Origin: Larix sibirica
Taxonomy: Eukaryota; Streptophyta; Pinopsida; Pinales; Pinaceae
DNA: 10,535 bases
Assembly (NCBI GenBank): GCA_004151065.3
Contig: NWUY0303884996.1
Coordinates: forward strand, 1-10,535
Direction: 5' to 3'
A model generated the notes under the pieces. The model was not told the origin of the DNA, did not search any database, and worked only from the letters and a program-made list of their open reading frames with translations. Of the stretch, positions 1 through 7,155 are shown piece after piece. How positions within the stretch are numbered: position 1 is the stretch's first letter; each line of letters starts with the position of its first letter. The position numbers and the translations under genes are program-made.

Positions 1-5
1 GGGAG
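1..5 (+). other. End of a polypurine tract next to an LTR
   Basis: The window opens with GGGAG directly before TGTTGAT. In plant Ty1/copia elements a purine tract of this kind primes plus-strand DNA synthesis immediately upstream of the 3' LTR. Its presence suggests that the LTR that follows is a 3' LTR, with the element body lying to the left of the window. Only five bases are visible, so the tract's true length is unknown. Confidence 0.5.
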
Positions 6-81
6 TGTTGATGTTTCTAGTAGCATTGGAAGATGTTCTTATGTCTACTCCACAAGAAATAATAATAACAAGACCAAGAAC

Positions 82-150
82 AAGTCGGACCAGTTAAAGA
101 GAAAATGACCCAGTCAAAAGGGTCAAGTCGGCCCAGTAAGAAAAGTGACC
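82..150 (+). repeat. Two U3 direct repeats upstream of the LTR TATA-like box
   Basis: AAGTCGGACCAGTTAAAGAG followed by AAAATGACC (82-110) recurs as AAGTCGGCCCAGTAAGAAAA followed by GTGACC (125-150), a 43-bp offset. Both copies lie just upstream of the TATA-like motif at 158-165. Short tandem repeats in this position act as enhancers in some plant copia LTRs such as Tnt1 and Tto1. That role here is inference. Confidence 0.5.
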
Positions 151-157
151 TTTCTAG

Positions 158-165
158 TATAAGTA
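158..165 (+). promoter_or_regulatory. TATA-like box of the LTR promoter
   Basis: TATAAGTA lies about 150 bp into the LTR, directly after the U3 direct repeats and upstream of a pyrimidine-rich leader. This is the expected place for the LTR promoter. The match to the TATA consensus is partial. Confidence 0.35.
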
Positions 166-619
166 GAAGTGAATTTGCCTCATTTGGGACACACTAATTC
201 ACTCAAGCAAGGAGGAAAGTGTGTATATCCAAGGAATATTATACAAGTGATCAAGAGGCATCAAGAATACATCTTTTGGGGTTTACTATCTTTCGCTCTC
301 TTCTTCGTTCTCAAAAGGGATCAACTACTTAGAGGTTATTCTGTATCTTTCTTATCTATCATTATTTTGGTTATGTATCTAGTGCTGGGCATTATATTTG
401 ACATTGTATCTTGTTGAATAATCTTATCTAGAGAAGTTGTTGGGTTTTTCCCGTGAGAGAGTTTTCCTAAGGTAAACATTGTGTCTAATGTGAATGTGTT
501 TCTTTCATCGATCCTTTATATGCATGCAATTTATGTTTAAGTGATAGATAAGTTATAAAAATTTAAAAACATCTAATTGCTAAGAAAAATCAACAATGGT
601 GACACATGTAGGGGATCCA

Positions 620-988
620 AAACCCTAATTGATCCCTCCAAAACCCTAATGCACCATGTGGAGGAGAATTGGAGCAAGTGGATGAGTTAGTTGGGGTTAA
701 CAAAGCCTCCAATGTGCTGCCTCTAGGATAAATTAAGTGATTTAAGGAGTTAACTGTGTTTAAATATCCCTCCAAAACCCTAATGCACCACCTCTCCATG
801 AGAACTAGATCAAATTTAGGAGTGAACTAGGCCTAACTTGGTATCCAATGCACCACCTCTAGGATGAGATATAGGAGATCCATCCAAATCCACATACATG
901 CATGCACATGAGGAGAAATGCACCACTACTAGAAGAGATTGAGAAAATTTAGGAGTTAACTAAGTTTAACTAACCCTACAAAACCCTA
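620..988 (+). promoter_or_regulatory. Four telo-box motifs (AAACCCTA)
   Basis: AAACCCTA occurs exactly at 620-627, 641-648, 775-782 and 981-988, each followed by AT. The last three are each followed by ATG. The motif is one plant telomere unit and is also the telo-box found in many plant promoters, where TRB and similar proteins can bind. Here the copies sit in or beside a minisatellite, so they may simply be part of its unit. No promoter or gene start follows. Confidence 0.5.
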
Positions 989-1045
989 ATGTGTCACATC
1001 TCCATGTAACTCAAGAGAGAGGGGCCGCACGTGGAGTTAAACTCC
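635..1045 (+). repeat. Degenerate minisatellite, about six units of 63-71 bp
   Basis: The anchor ATGCACCA or a near variant occurs at 649, 712, 783, 848, 918 and 989, giving spacings of 63, 71, 65, 70 and 71 bp. A second anchor, GGAGTTAACT or a variant, follows each one, at 693, 746, 819, 874, 952 and 1033. Units also share CCTCTAGGATGAGAT-like and CCAAAACCCTAATG-like stretches. The units have clearly diverged, so the array is old or under weak homogenisation. The last anchor forms the odd palindrome GGAGTTAAACTCC (1033-1045). I see no coding frame through the array. Confidence 0.7.
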
Positions 1046-1650
1046 AAAACAAGGTGAGAGTGTACCCTAGTTTGTAGGGAATGAATTGGAGATGGATCAT
1101 GAGGTGGGTAAGGGTGCCACCTTTATCCCTTGGATGAGGGGAGGCCCATATATGCTCTTTATTGAGGGAGCAATGTGCTAGGAATATCCCCTTTTTGATA
1201 TTTGACCCCCTCTAGTGATTTTTACATAGTTTCTTGCCAATTTTACTTCTCCAAGGGAACAAATATTCCATGCATGATGTTAGGACCATGGAGAATGACT
1301 AATTTTGACATTAAACCATAAGAACTTAGACACCAACCTGAGGCACCTATGTTATACCACACTTTGACTTTGGAGGTGTGAGTGAAAAAACCATGCTGAA
1401 CTTTGATCACTAGGATCTAAGTTCAACTACGTAAAAAACACTCCAAAGGTTCCATGACATAAGTGACTTACTCAAGCTATCCCTTTTACACATGTAATGG
1501 ATGTCAAAATTTTACAAACATCCTCCTTTGACCATGGAAAAGGAGGTGCAAGTACATGCAATTGAGCAGAAGACTACTTGATCTGAAAGGGGGGGTTGGA
1601 AGGTACCTAATGGATGAAGTCTTTTGTATAATGAACACCTTGTGAATACT
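1046..1650. other. Stretch with no recognisable feature
   Basis: I found no open frame, RNA gene or clear repeat here on either strand. It lies between the minisatellite and the gag-like remains of the minus-strand retroelement and may be the eroded downstream part of that element. A run of seven G (about 1590-1596) is the only low-complexity tract of note. Confidence 0.4.
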
Positions 1651-1659
1651 GGGTGGTAA

Positions 1660-2640
1660 CACATACCACAAATTTTGTGTTACATGGCCATTCTTCTCAT
1701 AATTGAAGAAAACATTGGAGTACTTATGTTTTCCAAATATTTAGGGATGTGCTTTGTGCAAGTCTAATGAGAGAAAAATGTTTTAACTCCTCCTTTGTAA
1801 TGTTCATCTCTGTTTGGATATGCTTTGCATTATTTCTTGATTCTTTTCCCATGATTGAAAGGATCCAATGTTCTTGATTCTAACTTTCACTCACTCTCAC
1901 CATCATGGAGTGGTGCACCATCTTCTTGCATGGGTTGTTTATGTAGAGCTAGTGGTTTGGGATCTTCTGTTGAAGGTTCTCTTGCTCTAGTTGCCTTGGA
2001 ACAGTCTCCAATTTATCCTTTGCTACTAACATATCTCAAACCTCGATAACAAGGTATTTTTCAACCTATATGGAATTATTCATTTCTTGGCCATTGATGC
2101 CAAGGCCCTTTTCATCAAATCCCATATTGGTTAGCAACTTAAAACCAATACCCCGAGTGTGGTTCTCAAATTCACCAAAAAATGAATCTACATCTTGATG
2201 GGAAGAGAGAGAAAAAGGTGAATCACTTATGATGCATACTTGAGTCATCGTTTAGGCATCTGTAGAAGAGGATGGTCACCTTTGCATGGTAGACTCTTCT
2301 TTCTCCTACACTACTTCACCATTCTTGTCCTTGGCTTGCAACTCACGTTGCAACTCTTGAATGATTCCCATGAAAAAACCTCCATGGAACAATAGTGTGT
2401 CTTACAGCTCATGCTTCTAATTCTTTCAGAATTGTAGTCTTCTTCTTAATTACCGAGTTTTTCTCATGAATATTCTGCCAATTTATATCTTCAAGATATT
2501 GAAGCTTTTCTCTCTTTAGAGATTTTCACATGGTTGTTCTTTTGAAACCAAGAAGCTTGCACTTCCAAATTGTAAATGGACCATATGGAAGAATCTAACA
2601 CAAAGTGGAATAGATGTTAACAAACCCTTTAGACAACCTT
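1660..2640 (-). pseudogene. Broken gag-like region of an LTR retroelement with a G-patch-like segment
   Basis: On the minus strand, directly downstream of a primer binding site, a series of broken frames can be read. At 2248-2066 a 60-residue frame holds GEFENHTRGIGFKLL and NMGFDEKGLGINGQ (residues 25-54). This fits the glycine-rich G-patch pattern, an RNA- or helicase-binding module. It is followed in frame by stops. Further down, at 1707-1666, FNYEKNGHVTQNLW looks like a decayed CCHC zinc knuckle: the GH core and final W are kept, while the cysteines are lost. About 100 residues upstream of the G-patch, around 2500-2380, is a Lys/Glu-rich stretch. The frame is broken by several stops and shifts. 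Order and position suggest a gag-type nucleic-acid-binding protein. No protease, integrase or RT of this element was seen. The G-patch call is moderately firm and the gag assignment is inference. Confidence 0.45.
2066..2161 (-). other. G-patch-like coding segment
   Basis: Residues 30-60 of the local frame read HTRGIGFKLL, TNMGFDEKGLG and INGQ. The family pattern is a hydrophobic-rich motif with Gly at the GIG, MG, GLG and GQ positions, and all of these are present here. A final hydrophobic N-S-I follows before the stop. Compared with typical domains the length is normal, but the frame stops immediately after, where family members usually continue. Confidence 0.5.
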
Positions 2641-2652
2641 GCTCTAATACCA
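2641..2652 (-). other. Primer binding site, tRNA-iMet type
   Basis: The minus strand reads TGGTATTAGAGC, one base different from the common plant primer binding site TGGTATCAGAGC, and it is followed by AAGG as in many elements. This site is complementary to the 3' end of initiator tRNA-Met and primes minus-strand DNA synthesis. It shows that a minus-strand LTR element begins here, with its 5' LTR at higher coordinates. The single change is a C-to-T transition. Confidence 0.65.
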
Positions 2653-2944
2653 ACTTTATCCAAAAATGAGCATTATAAAACTGACTCCATTTTTTTCTTT
2701 TCAATTAAATTTTCTCAAATTTTCATCAATAACTTGAAAATTGGCATAATAATTAAAATTCAGTATTTAAAATTGAAACTAAAGAGCAAGTGTTGTAAGG
2801 GAACTGCTAGAAAGAAAAGCATGTCTTCCCCAGTGAGTGGGTTAGTTTCATTGACATAGATATAAACTAATTATTACACATTTTCCTTAACATTGATCAT
2901 GCATCATCATAAAAAAAGTTTTGAAAGAAGAAGAAAGTATGCAC

Positions 2945-2952
2945 CTTTTATA
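2945..2952 (-). promoter_or_regulatory. TATA box of the minus-strand LTR
   Basis: TATAAAAG within CGTATAAAAGGTGC is a strong plant TATA match. It is followed within 30 bases by a CTTTCTTCTTCTTTC tract typical of plant transcription starts. It lies about 290 bp upstream of the primer binding site. Confidence 0.45.
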
Positions 2953-3143
2953 CGAAGTTTGATCAACTTTGTCGAGCATCGATACTTGGTTTCCGATCCA
3001 CTACACCTAACCTTTACAAATGCACCTACACATACATAAAATGAAAATAACAATGAGACAATATGGAAACTATATTTCTAATAGAGTTCACCAAATTCTG
3101 GATACATCTTTGGGTTCACTAAATTGACAAATTGCTTCATTAA

Positions 3144-3325
3144 TTCTCCTTTACAAAGAACTTCTCCTTTTATAAGAAGGGATAAAAGCATTCTCCCACT
3201 AAGGGGTTGGTTCTCTCCTTTACAAAGGGTTAAATTTTCTCACACTAAGTGGATATTATCCTTTTACAAAATATATATAACCTCTTTATAAGAGGCTTCA
3301 ATAGAATGTTCTCCTTTACAAAGAG
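3144..3325 (-). repeat. Cluster of CTTTGTAAAGGAGAA-like motifs
   Basis: On the + strand CTCCTTTACAAAG appears at about 3146, 3214 and 3311, with a degenerate form (ATCCTTTTACAAA) near 3258. Between them are related pieces: CTCCTTTTATAAGAAGG (3164-3180), CCTCTTTATAAGAGG (3281-3295), CTCCCACTAAGGGG (3193-3206) and CTCACACTAAGTGG (3239-3252). Many pieces are themselves short hairpins (TTATAA, CCACTAAGGGG). They sit upstream of the minus-strand TATA box and could be a U3 enhancer array. That role is inference. Confidence 0.5.
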
Positions 3326-3409
3326 TTTATTTATTTTTTACAAATGGTGAAAATGACTTAAAAAATAATTTGCACTCATAAATACAAATTGGTCCTTTTA
3401 TGTTGATTA

Positions 3410-3560
3410 ACAGACCCATGGCGTATTGGTAAATCCTTATCCCTTTTACCTAGATTCATTGGGATTCAAATCCCCTCCAAATCCCGTCGCTTTGCTCCAA
3501 TGTGGTTCAACTAGGAAAAATCCAAAATGAGTTGACCCGATCTTATATATCTCTGTATTA
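3410..3560 (+). mobile_element. tRNA-derived SINE-like element
   Basis: TGGCGTATTGG (3419-3429) matches the RNA polymerase III A box with one clear deviation. GATTCAAATCC (3463-3473) matches the B box GGTTCGANTCC with two transitions. The distance between box starts is 44 bp, as in a tRNA gene. The DNA around the B box forms GGGAT-TCAA-ATCCC. The downstream body (about 3475-3560) is not tRNA-like. No anticodon arm or acceptor stem pairs convincingly, so this is not a working tRNA. SINEs are non-coding Pol III transcripts moved by LINE proteins. Target-site duplications and a clear 3' tail were not found, so the edges are estimates. Confidence 0.5.
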
Positions 3561-3564
3561 TAGC

Positions 3565-3736
3565 TGATGATAAAGGAGGTTGCATCTTATTTCTAGATAT
3601 CCTCAATTTTATCTGGGTGGGGAAAGAGTAGCAAAAGCGGAGATACACTACTATTAGAAAATATTAACTAACTTATTGAATTAACAACTTAGGTATCTAG
3701 TGAGCATACAACTCCCTAAATAGCCAATCAACCTCC
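3565..3736. other. Stretch with no recognisable feature
   Basis: Between the SINE-like unit and the decayed frame, neither strand shows a sustained open frame or clear repeat. It may belong to either neighbour. Confidence 0.3.
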
Positions 3737-4500
3737 ACATCTCTTAGGATTTGGATAACAAACAATCTCAATGACTTTAACTTGGTTTTGAGAACCATCT
3801 TCGACCCAACCTTGAGCATATGTGTTGACCAATATTATTGGGACATGTGGCGATTTTGTGAGCCTTCATGGACGTTTAGACAACTTCCACTCTTTGTACA
3901 TTTCATCAACCACTATACGTGACATGCTAGCTCTTGACTTTAGCAACGAGGCTCTATCTATCCTAATTCATTGAAGGAAGGGAAAACATTTTGACAATTC
4001 TTCTTCCACCCTAACTACTGAATTCTCCAATCGAGATGCATTCTCTATTCAACATCATTAGCAACTATATGAGAACTTGTTACAACTCTTGATTCTAGTG
4101 ATGGGAACCTCTCCATTCTATTATGTTGAAGAAATTCCAAATGCCTTGACATTGTTTCATGTTCTCTAGCTATAGAAGTCTCCAATATCAACAACGTTCT
4201 TTGAGTCAACTACTTCAACCTTTATATGTGAATTTTTTCTACTACAATTATTGGTGCTAGTGGTAGAGACATTGAAACTTTAATATTCACAGACGATGGT
4301 TAATATCTTGAAAATTCATCTTGTTTCCTTACTATTGAACTAACCAATCTAGGTGGAACTATTTCTTCAAGTTCATGAACCATTAATTGTGGAGCCATTA
4401 CAGATATTGATCCCTTCAATATTTTGATGAAGAGAAATAGTATGTTCTAAATTTTTCGAATGTGGGGATCCTCATGGATCACCTCATGTTTCACTATCAA
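3737..4500 (-). pseudogene. Long decayed coding frame of unknown family
   Basis: Read on the minus strand, one frame runs from about 4500 to 3961 (about 180 codons) with only six stops: 4449-4447, 4314-4312, 4224-4222, 4209-4207, 4047-4045 and 4017-4015. A shift of one base near 3970 gives about 80 further codons to 3737 with one internal stop. Most stops are TAG or TAA, which can arise from CAG or CAA by C-to-T change. Readable stretches include VMAPQLMVHELEEIVPPRLV (4398-4339) and SIAREHETMSRHLEFLQHNR. The latter part is rich in charged residues and helix-forming, like a coiled coil. No catalytic motif, zinc knuckle or membrane segment is visible. It lies just downstream of the LINE reverse-transcriptase remains and may be an adjacent or nested element, or a retroelement protein of another family. 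I do not recognise it. Confidence 0.35.
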
Positions 4501-4882
4501 GTTTAGAGTGACTCGCCCCCTATTCCTATAGTAGTTTTACTAGAGCATCCAAAAATAAAATATTTGACTACATCCCATTATTCAATCTTTCCCAACTCTA
4601 ATTTCAGACCCTTTACTAACTTTCCATGCATAAAAGGATCCCACTAAAGTAAAATACAAAGTCAACACCCTCCATTGAATGGAAAAATTTAGTAACCTCT
4701 TCGGTTCCCTTTTGATCCAATTCGCTATAGTATCTAGATAAATATACTTATGGACCATAATATTCTTCCATAGGATATATTTGGTGATCCATAAATACTT
4801 AGCTTCCATTTCTCACCCAAAATATAAAATATATTTTAACCCCCACCCTCGCAATTTTTTTGGCTAGCCCACCTTCTTCCAA
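4500..4882 (-). pseudogene. C-terminal part of the LINE ORF2, after an internal deletion
   Basis: A 75-residue frame (4809-4582) reads EAKYLWITKYILWKN, later FTLVGSFYAWKVSKGSEIRV and GKD. This resembles the region after the RT core in plant LINE ORF2, where a conserved A-K-x-L-W motif and a K-V-x-K-G...G-x-D segment occur. In the next frame NRGRVTLNLIV (about 4521-4489) continues the pattern before similarity is lost. Upstream, GVKIYF (about 4848-4831) stands for the usual G-V-K-N-I block and is shifted relative to EAKYLW. The RNase H or zinc-binding tail usual in this region was not seen. The assignment rests on motif wording only. Confidence 0.5.
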
Positions 4883-5668
4883 TTGTTACTTGAAACCATC
4901 ATCTAGACTATGATGTTGGAACGTAAAGGCCTCTTTAATATTCAACACATGATCATCATTTATAGCTAAATAAGGAGTCGATTTCATCTCGTTCACTTCC
5001 ATCCTCGATGTTCTTTTAAAAAGATGGAAGATGTCCTAGAGTAAAAAGACATCCCTAACGACTGCTGAGTAGAAACATAAAACATCATCCACAAAGAGTA
5101 AGTAAGTTGCAACCAAATCCCTTCCAATTTTAATTCTAAACAAGGGCCTTTTCCTTTTCGCATCCTCTATTGACTGACTCAATTCATCTACAACAAGAAG
5201 GAAAAGGTAGGGATACAAGGGGCATCCTTGTCTGATCCCTCTAAATTCTATTCAAATAAATCCAAGGCCAATCCATTTATTAACACAACAAATTTAACAT
5301 ATGAGACATCCCATAATCCATTGGACTAGAGGAAAGGAGAAACCAAGGTGGATCATAAGCAGATGAAGGTAAATTCAGGACACTATCATAGGTGTTTGAA
5401 AGGTCTATGTTTAGGACTACCACTAGGGTATTACTTAACCTAAAAGAATGAATCACTTCATGTTTTGACCCTATTAATTCATGTATGTGATGAACTTGAA
5501 GGTTCCCAAACTACTAATACGACATGCAACTTGACATAATAGGTTTCAATCTTGTTGCTATCACCTTTACAATCATTTTAGAAACACTATTACACAATGA
5601 TATTGGTTGAAAGTCATTGAAAGAGGAGGGATGATATACCTTTTATATGAGAGTGATGAAGGTCACAT
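4883..5668 (-). pseudogene. LINE reverse transcriptase domain, broken
   Basis: Reverse transcriptase copies the element RNA at the nicked target. Visible motifs are FQPISLCNSV (5612-5583); motif A as VLNIDLSNTYDSV (5417-5379), with its catalytic Asp in IDLS; FRGIRQGCPL (5245-5216); and motif C as LLFVDDVLCF with FVDD at 5095-5084. GIRQGCPL and FVDD lie in one frame ending in a stop after residue 60 (5036). The following palm-to-thumb part reads DIFHLFKR and later DDGFK (4903-4889). At least two frameshifts separate motif 2 from motif A and motif A from the RGIRQG block. Stops are scattered. The normal sequence after DDGFK (usually YLGF...) is missing. All three catalytic aspartates appear present, but the domain cannot be made as one protein. 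Confidence 0.75.
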
Positions 5669-6450
5669 TCATACTATCAATACTTTTCTATTCAATCGCA
5701 CATCCTCCACTACTTGAATGAGGTCCTCACCTAAAAAATCAAAAAATTCTATGAAAAATTCCATTGTCCAGCCATCATGCCCTAGAATTCTATCCTTGCT
5801 AAAGGATCCAAGAACCCACAACAACTCTTCACATATCATTGTCTCGTATAGTTGATTACACACTTCCGCATTCACCATTTGAGGAAAGAAAGAAACCGCC
5901 TTATGGATTTCGACAATATTGACCCCCATAGGTTCCCTAAAAAGGGATTGAAAGTGTTCCACTACTAAGGCCGACAATGCTTGAATGTTCTCAAACCAGG
6001 AGCCATCCAAAGTTGGCATTTCCAAAATGGTGTTTTGGTGTCTCCTATGTGATGAAAATTTACGGGAATACTTAGTATTATTGTCTCCTAGGGCTAGCCA
6101 AGCTGCACGACTTTTAATCTTCTAGTCTCTCTCTTTGTCTAACAAAATATTTTCTCTTTTTTCCTCAAAAACTTAACTTGCTTAAGAATCCCCTCATTTA
6201 TTAGTCCCTTGTTTGTTAATCCCTCTATGCCACTAATAACTTCGTCATCTCTTCCTCAAAAAATTTCAAATGAAGATCTCTTTCACGATATTTCTTCACT
6301 TCCCATTTAGAGACTTTCTCTTTAATTGAATTTAAGTATTTAACAACCTATCACAAGGTGATAGATCACTTGATAGATCAAAAGGAACCCATGATCACTT
6401 AGCCATGGAAATAAAATCTTCCACCAAACTCCATCTCAGGTTTCATTTAA
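5669..6450 (-). pseudogene. LINE ORF2 linker between endonuclease and RT
   Basis: A 118-residue frame (6025-5669) contains GSWFENIQAL, then HFQSLFREP, then SFFPQMVNAEVCNQL and a stretch ending GHDGWTMEFF. This is the typical lead-in to RT in plant LINEs: an aromatic-rich F-x-x-L-F helix, a V-x-x-E-x-N-x-x-L segment, and a P-G-P-D-G-W motif, here GHDGW. Just upstream, SRAAWLALGDNNTKY (about 6113-6069) is the common K-S-R-x-x-W-L-x-x-G-D-x-N-T-K-x-F motif, with the end Y in place of F. The preceding 300 bp (6130-6450) is heavily interrupted but keeps SWVPFDLSS. Confidence 0.7.
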
Positions 6451-7155
6451 AGGATCTCTTGGTTTTTGCATTGAATGATCCAATTCCAAAAAAGATAGGA
6501 AATGATCCAAAAACCTACTTCCATTAACCCAAGGCCTTACTTGTTGGGCCTAAATCAGAAGGCCCTCATGGATGAGAAATCTATCCAATCTCTTTGCAAT
6601 CCCATCAAATCCACCTTGATTGTTGGACCATGCTAGTTTAACCTCCAAAGGTTATACACTTATTAGATTCCGTGCTTCCAAGCTGTTGAGAAAGTAACTT
6701 GCCAAATTGTCCAAATGAGCATTTTCTCCCTAAATATCTGACCGATGCAAGGTATAGTTGAGGTACACCCTAGAATGAAATGATTAGAGTTACACACCTA
6801 TAAATGGAAAATCAATCCAATAAGACTTGCTTGTTATCATAGGACCCATAAACATTCAAGAGACTAATCAAGAATCCCAAGCCATGAACAAAGAACTTTA
6901 TACACATACTAGATGGGATTGAGTAAGATTTTTCAAGATACATTCTATTGTTCAAACCTGTAATTACACTCCCAAAGAGACTAGTAGAATTCAATAACAA
7001 GAATTCCCATTTTCCCATCAATTTACATAACCCAACAATTATAGGGGCTCCCAACCCAACATTTCCTACAACATGCTAATATCTGGCTTCTCCAACTCTA
7101 CGAATTTTTTTTAGGCCTAGTTTTTTGGCTTGGCCCACCAACCCCTGCACATTAA
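6450..7155 (-). pseudogene. LINE AP-endonuclease domain, broken
   Basis: The endonuclease nicks the target DNA before reverse transcription. Readable pieces in order are: NVQGLVGQAKKLGLKK (near 7153-7106); a +1 frame with LEKPDISML then a TAG where the catalytic QE is expected; GAPIIVGLCKLMGKWEF and LLNVYGSYDNK (one frame, 7054-6812, NVYG at 6856-6845); then TLHRSDI with GENAHLDNLASY; AWSNNQGGFDGIAKRLDRFL (6633-6574); and FLDH (6513-6502), which stands for the usual catalytic S-D-H. The GDLN motif is mutated. A run of eight T (7105-7112) coincides with a frame change. Stops are mostly TAG or TAA in Q or W positions. The order and spacing are those of a plant LINE endonuclease. Confidence 0.75.

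Larger units (their letters stand above)
6..595 (+). mobile_element. Ty1/copia-type long terminal repeat
   Basis: This 590-bp block starts with TGTTGAT (6-12) and ends with ATCAACA (589-595), a perfect 7-bp terminal inverted repeat with the TG...CA ends expected of an LTR. It follows a purine tract, GGGAG. A TATA-like TATAAGTA lies at 158-165, and a C/T-rich leader (about 285-310) comes after it. The downstream part carries GGGTTTTTCCCGTGAG and GTTTTCCTAAGGTAAA-like sequence (about 440-475), which resembles the R/U5 signature of plant copia LTRs. Two direct repeats precede the TATA-like box. The DNA right after the LTR begins ATGGTGACAC. This shares only TGGT with the usual tRNA-iMet primer binding site, so it is more likely flanking DNA of a 3' or solo LTR. 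The partner LTR is not in the window, so target-site duplication cannot be tested. Confidence 0.75.
2655..3400 (-). mobile_element. Probable 5' LTR of the minus-strand retroelement, boundaries unclear
   Basis: Upstream of the primer binding site on the minus strand lies an AT-rich leader. Further up is a strong TATA box (TATAAAAG, 2952-2945) followed by a pyrimidine-rich start region. Beyond that, at 3144-3325, is a cluster of repeated CTTTGTAAAGGAGAA-like motifs in the U3 position. This order (U3 repeats, TATA, leader, primer binding site) is that of a retroelement LTR. A clean TG...CA end pair was not found. The nearest CA on the minus strand is 14 bases before the primer binding site, so both edges are approximate. 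Confidence 0.45.

Noticed and set aside
169-417. 82-codon open frame on the + strand within the LTR
   Set aside because: It lies wholly inside LTR sequence after the TATA-like box, has a non-ATG first codon, and reads as hydrophobic low-complexity sequence with no family motif.
596-612. Primer binding site after the first LTR
   Set aside because: Only TGGT matches the tRNA-iMet complement, and a purine tract precedes the LTR, so this is more likely flanking DNA of a 3' LTR.
590-799. 69-codon open frame on the minus strand
   Set aside because: It runs through the LTR end and the minisatellite units, so it is a by-product of repeat sequence.
620-988. Interstitial telomere array
   Set aside because: The AAACCCTA words are isolated and spaced, not a continuous run of the heptamer.
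1855-2049. 64-codon open frame on the + strand
   Set aside because: It is antisense to the broken gag-like region, which has a better motif case, and shows no domain.
2614-2859. 81-codon open frame on the + strand
   Set aside because: It crosses the primer binding site and AT-rich LTR leader on the opposite strand and is Lys/Ile-rich without motif.
3410-3485. Functional tRNA gene
   Set aside because: A and B boxes are present, but no acceptor or anticodon stem pairs well and the sequence continues into an unrelated body, as in a SINE.
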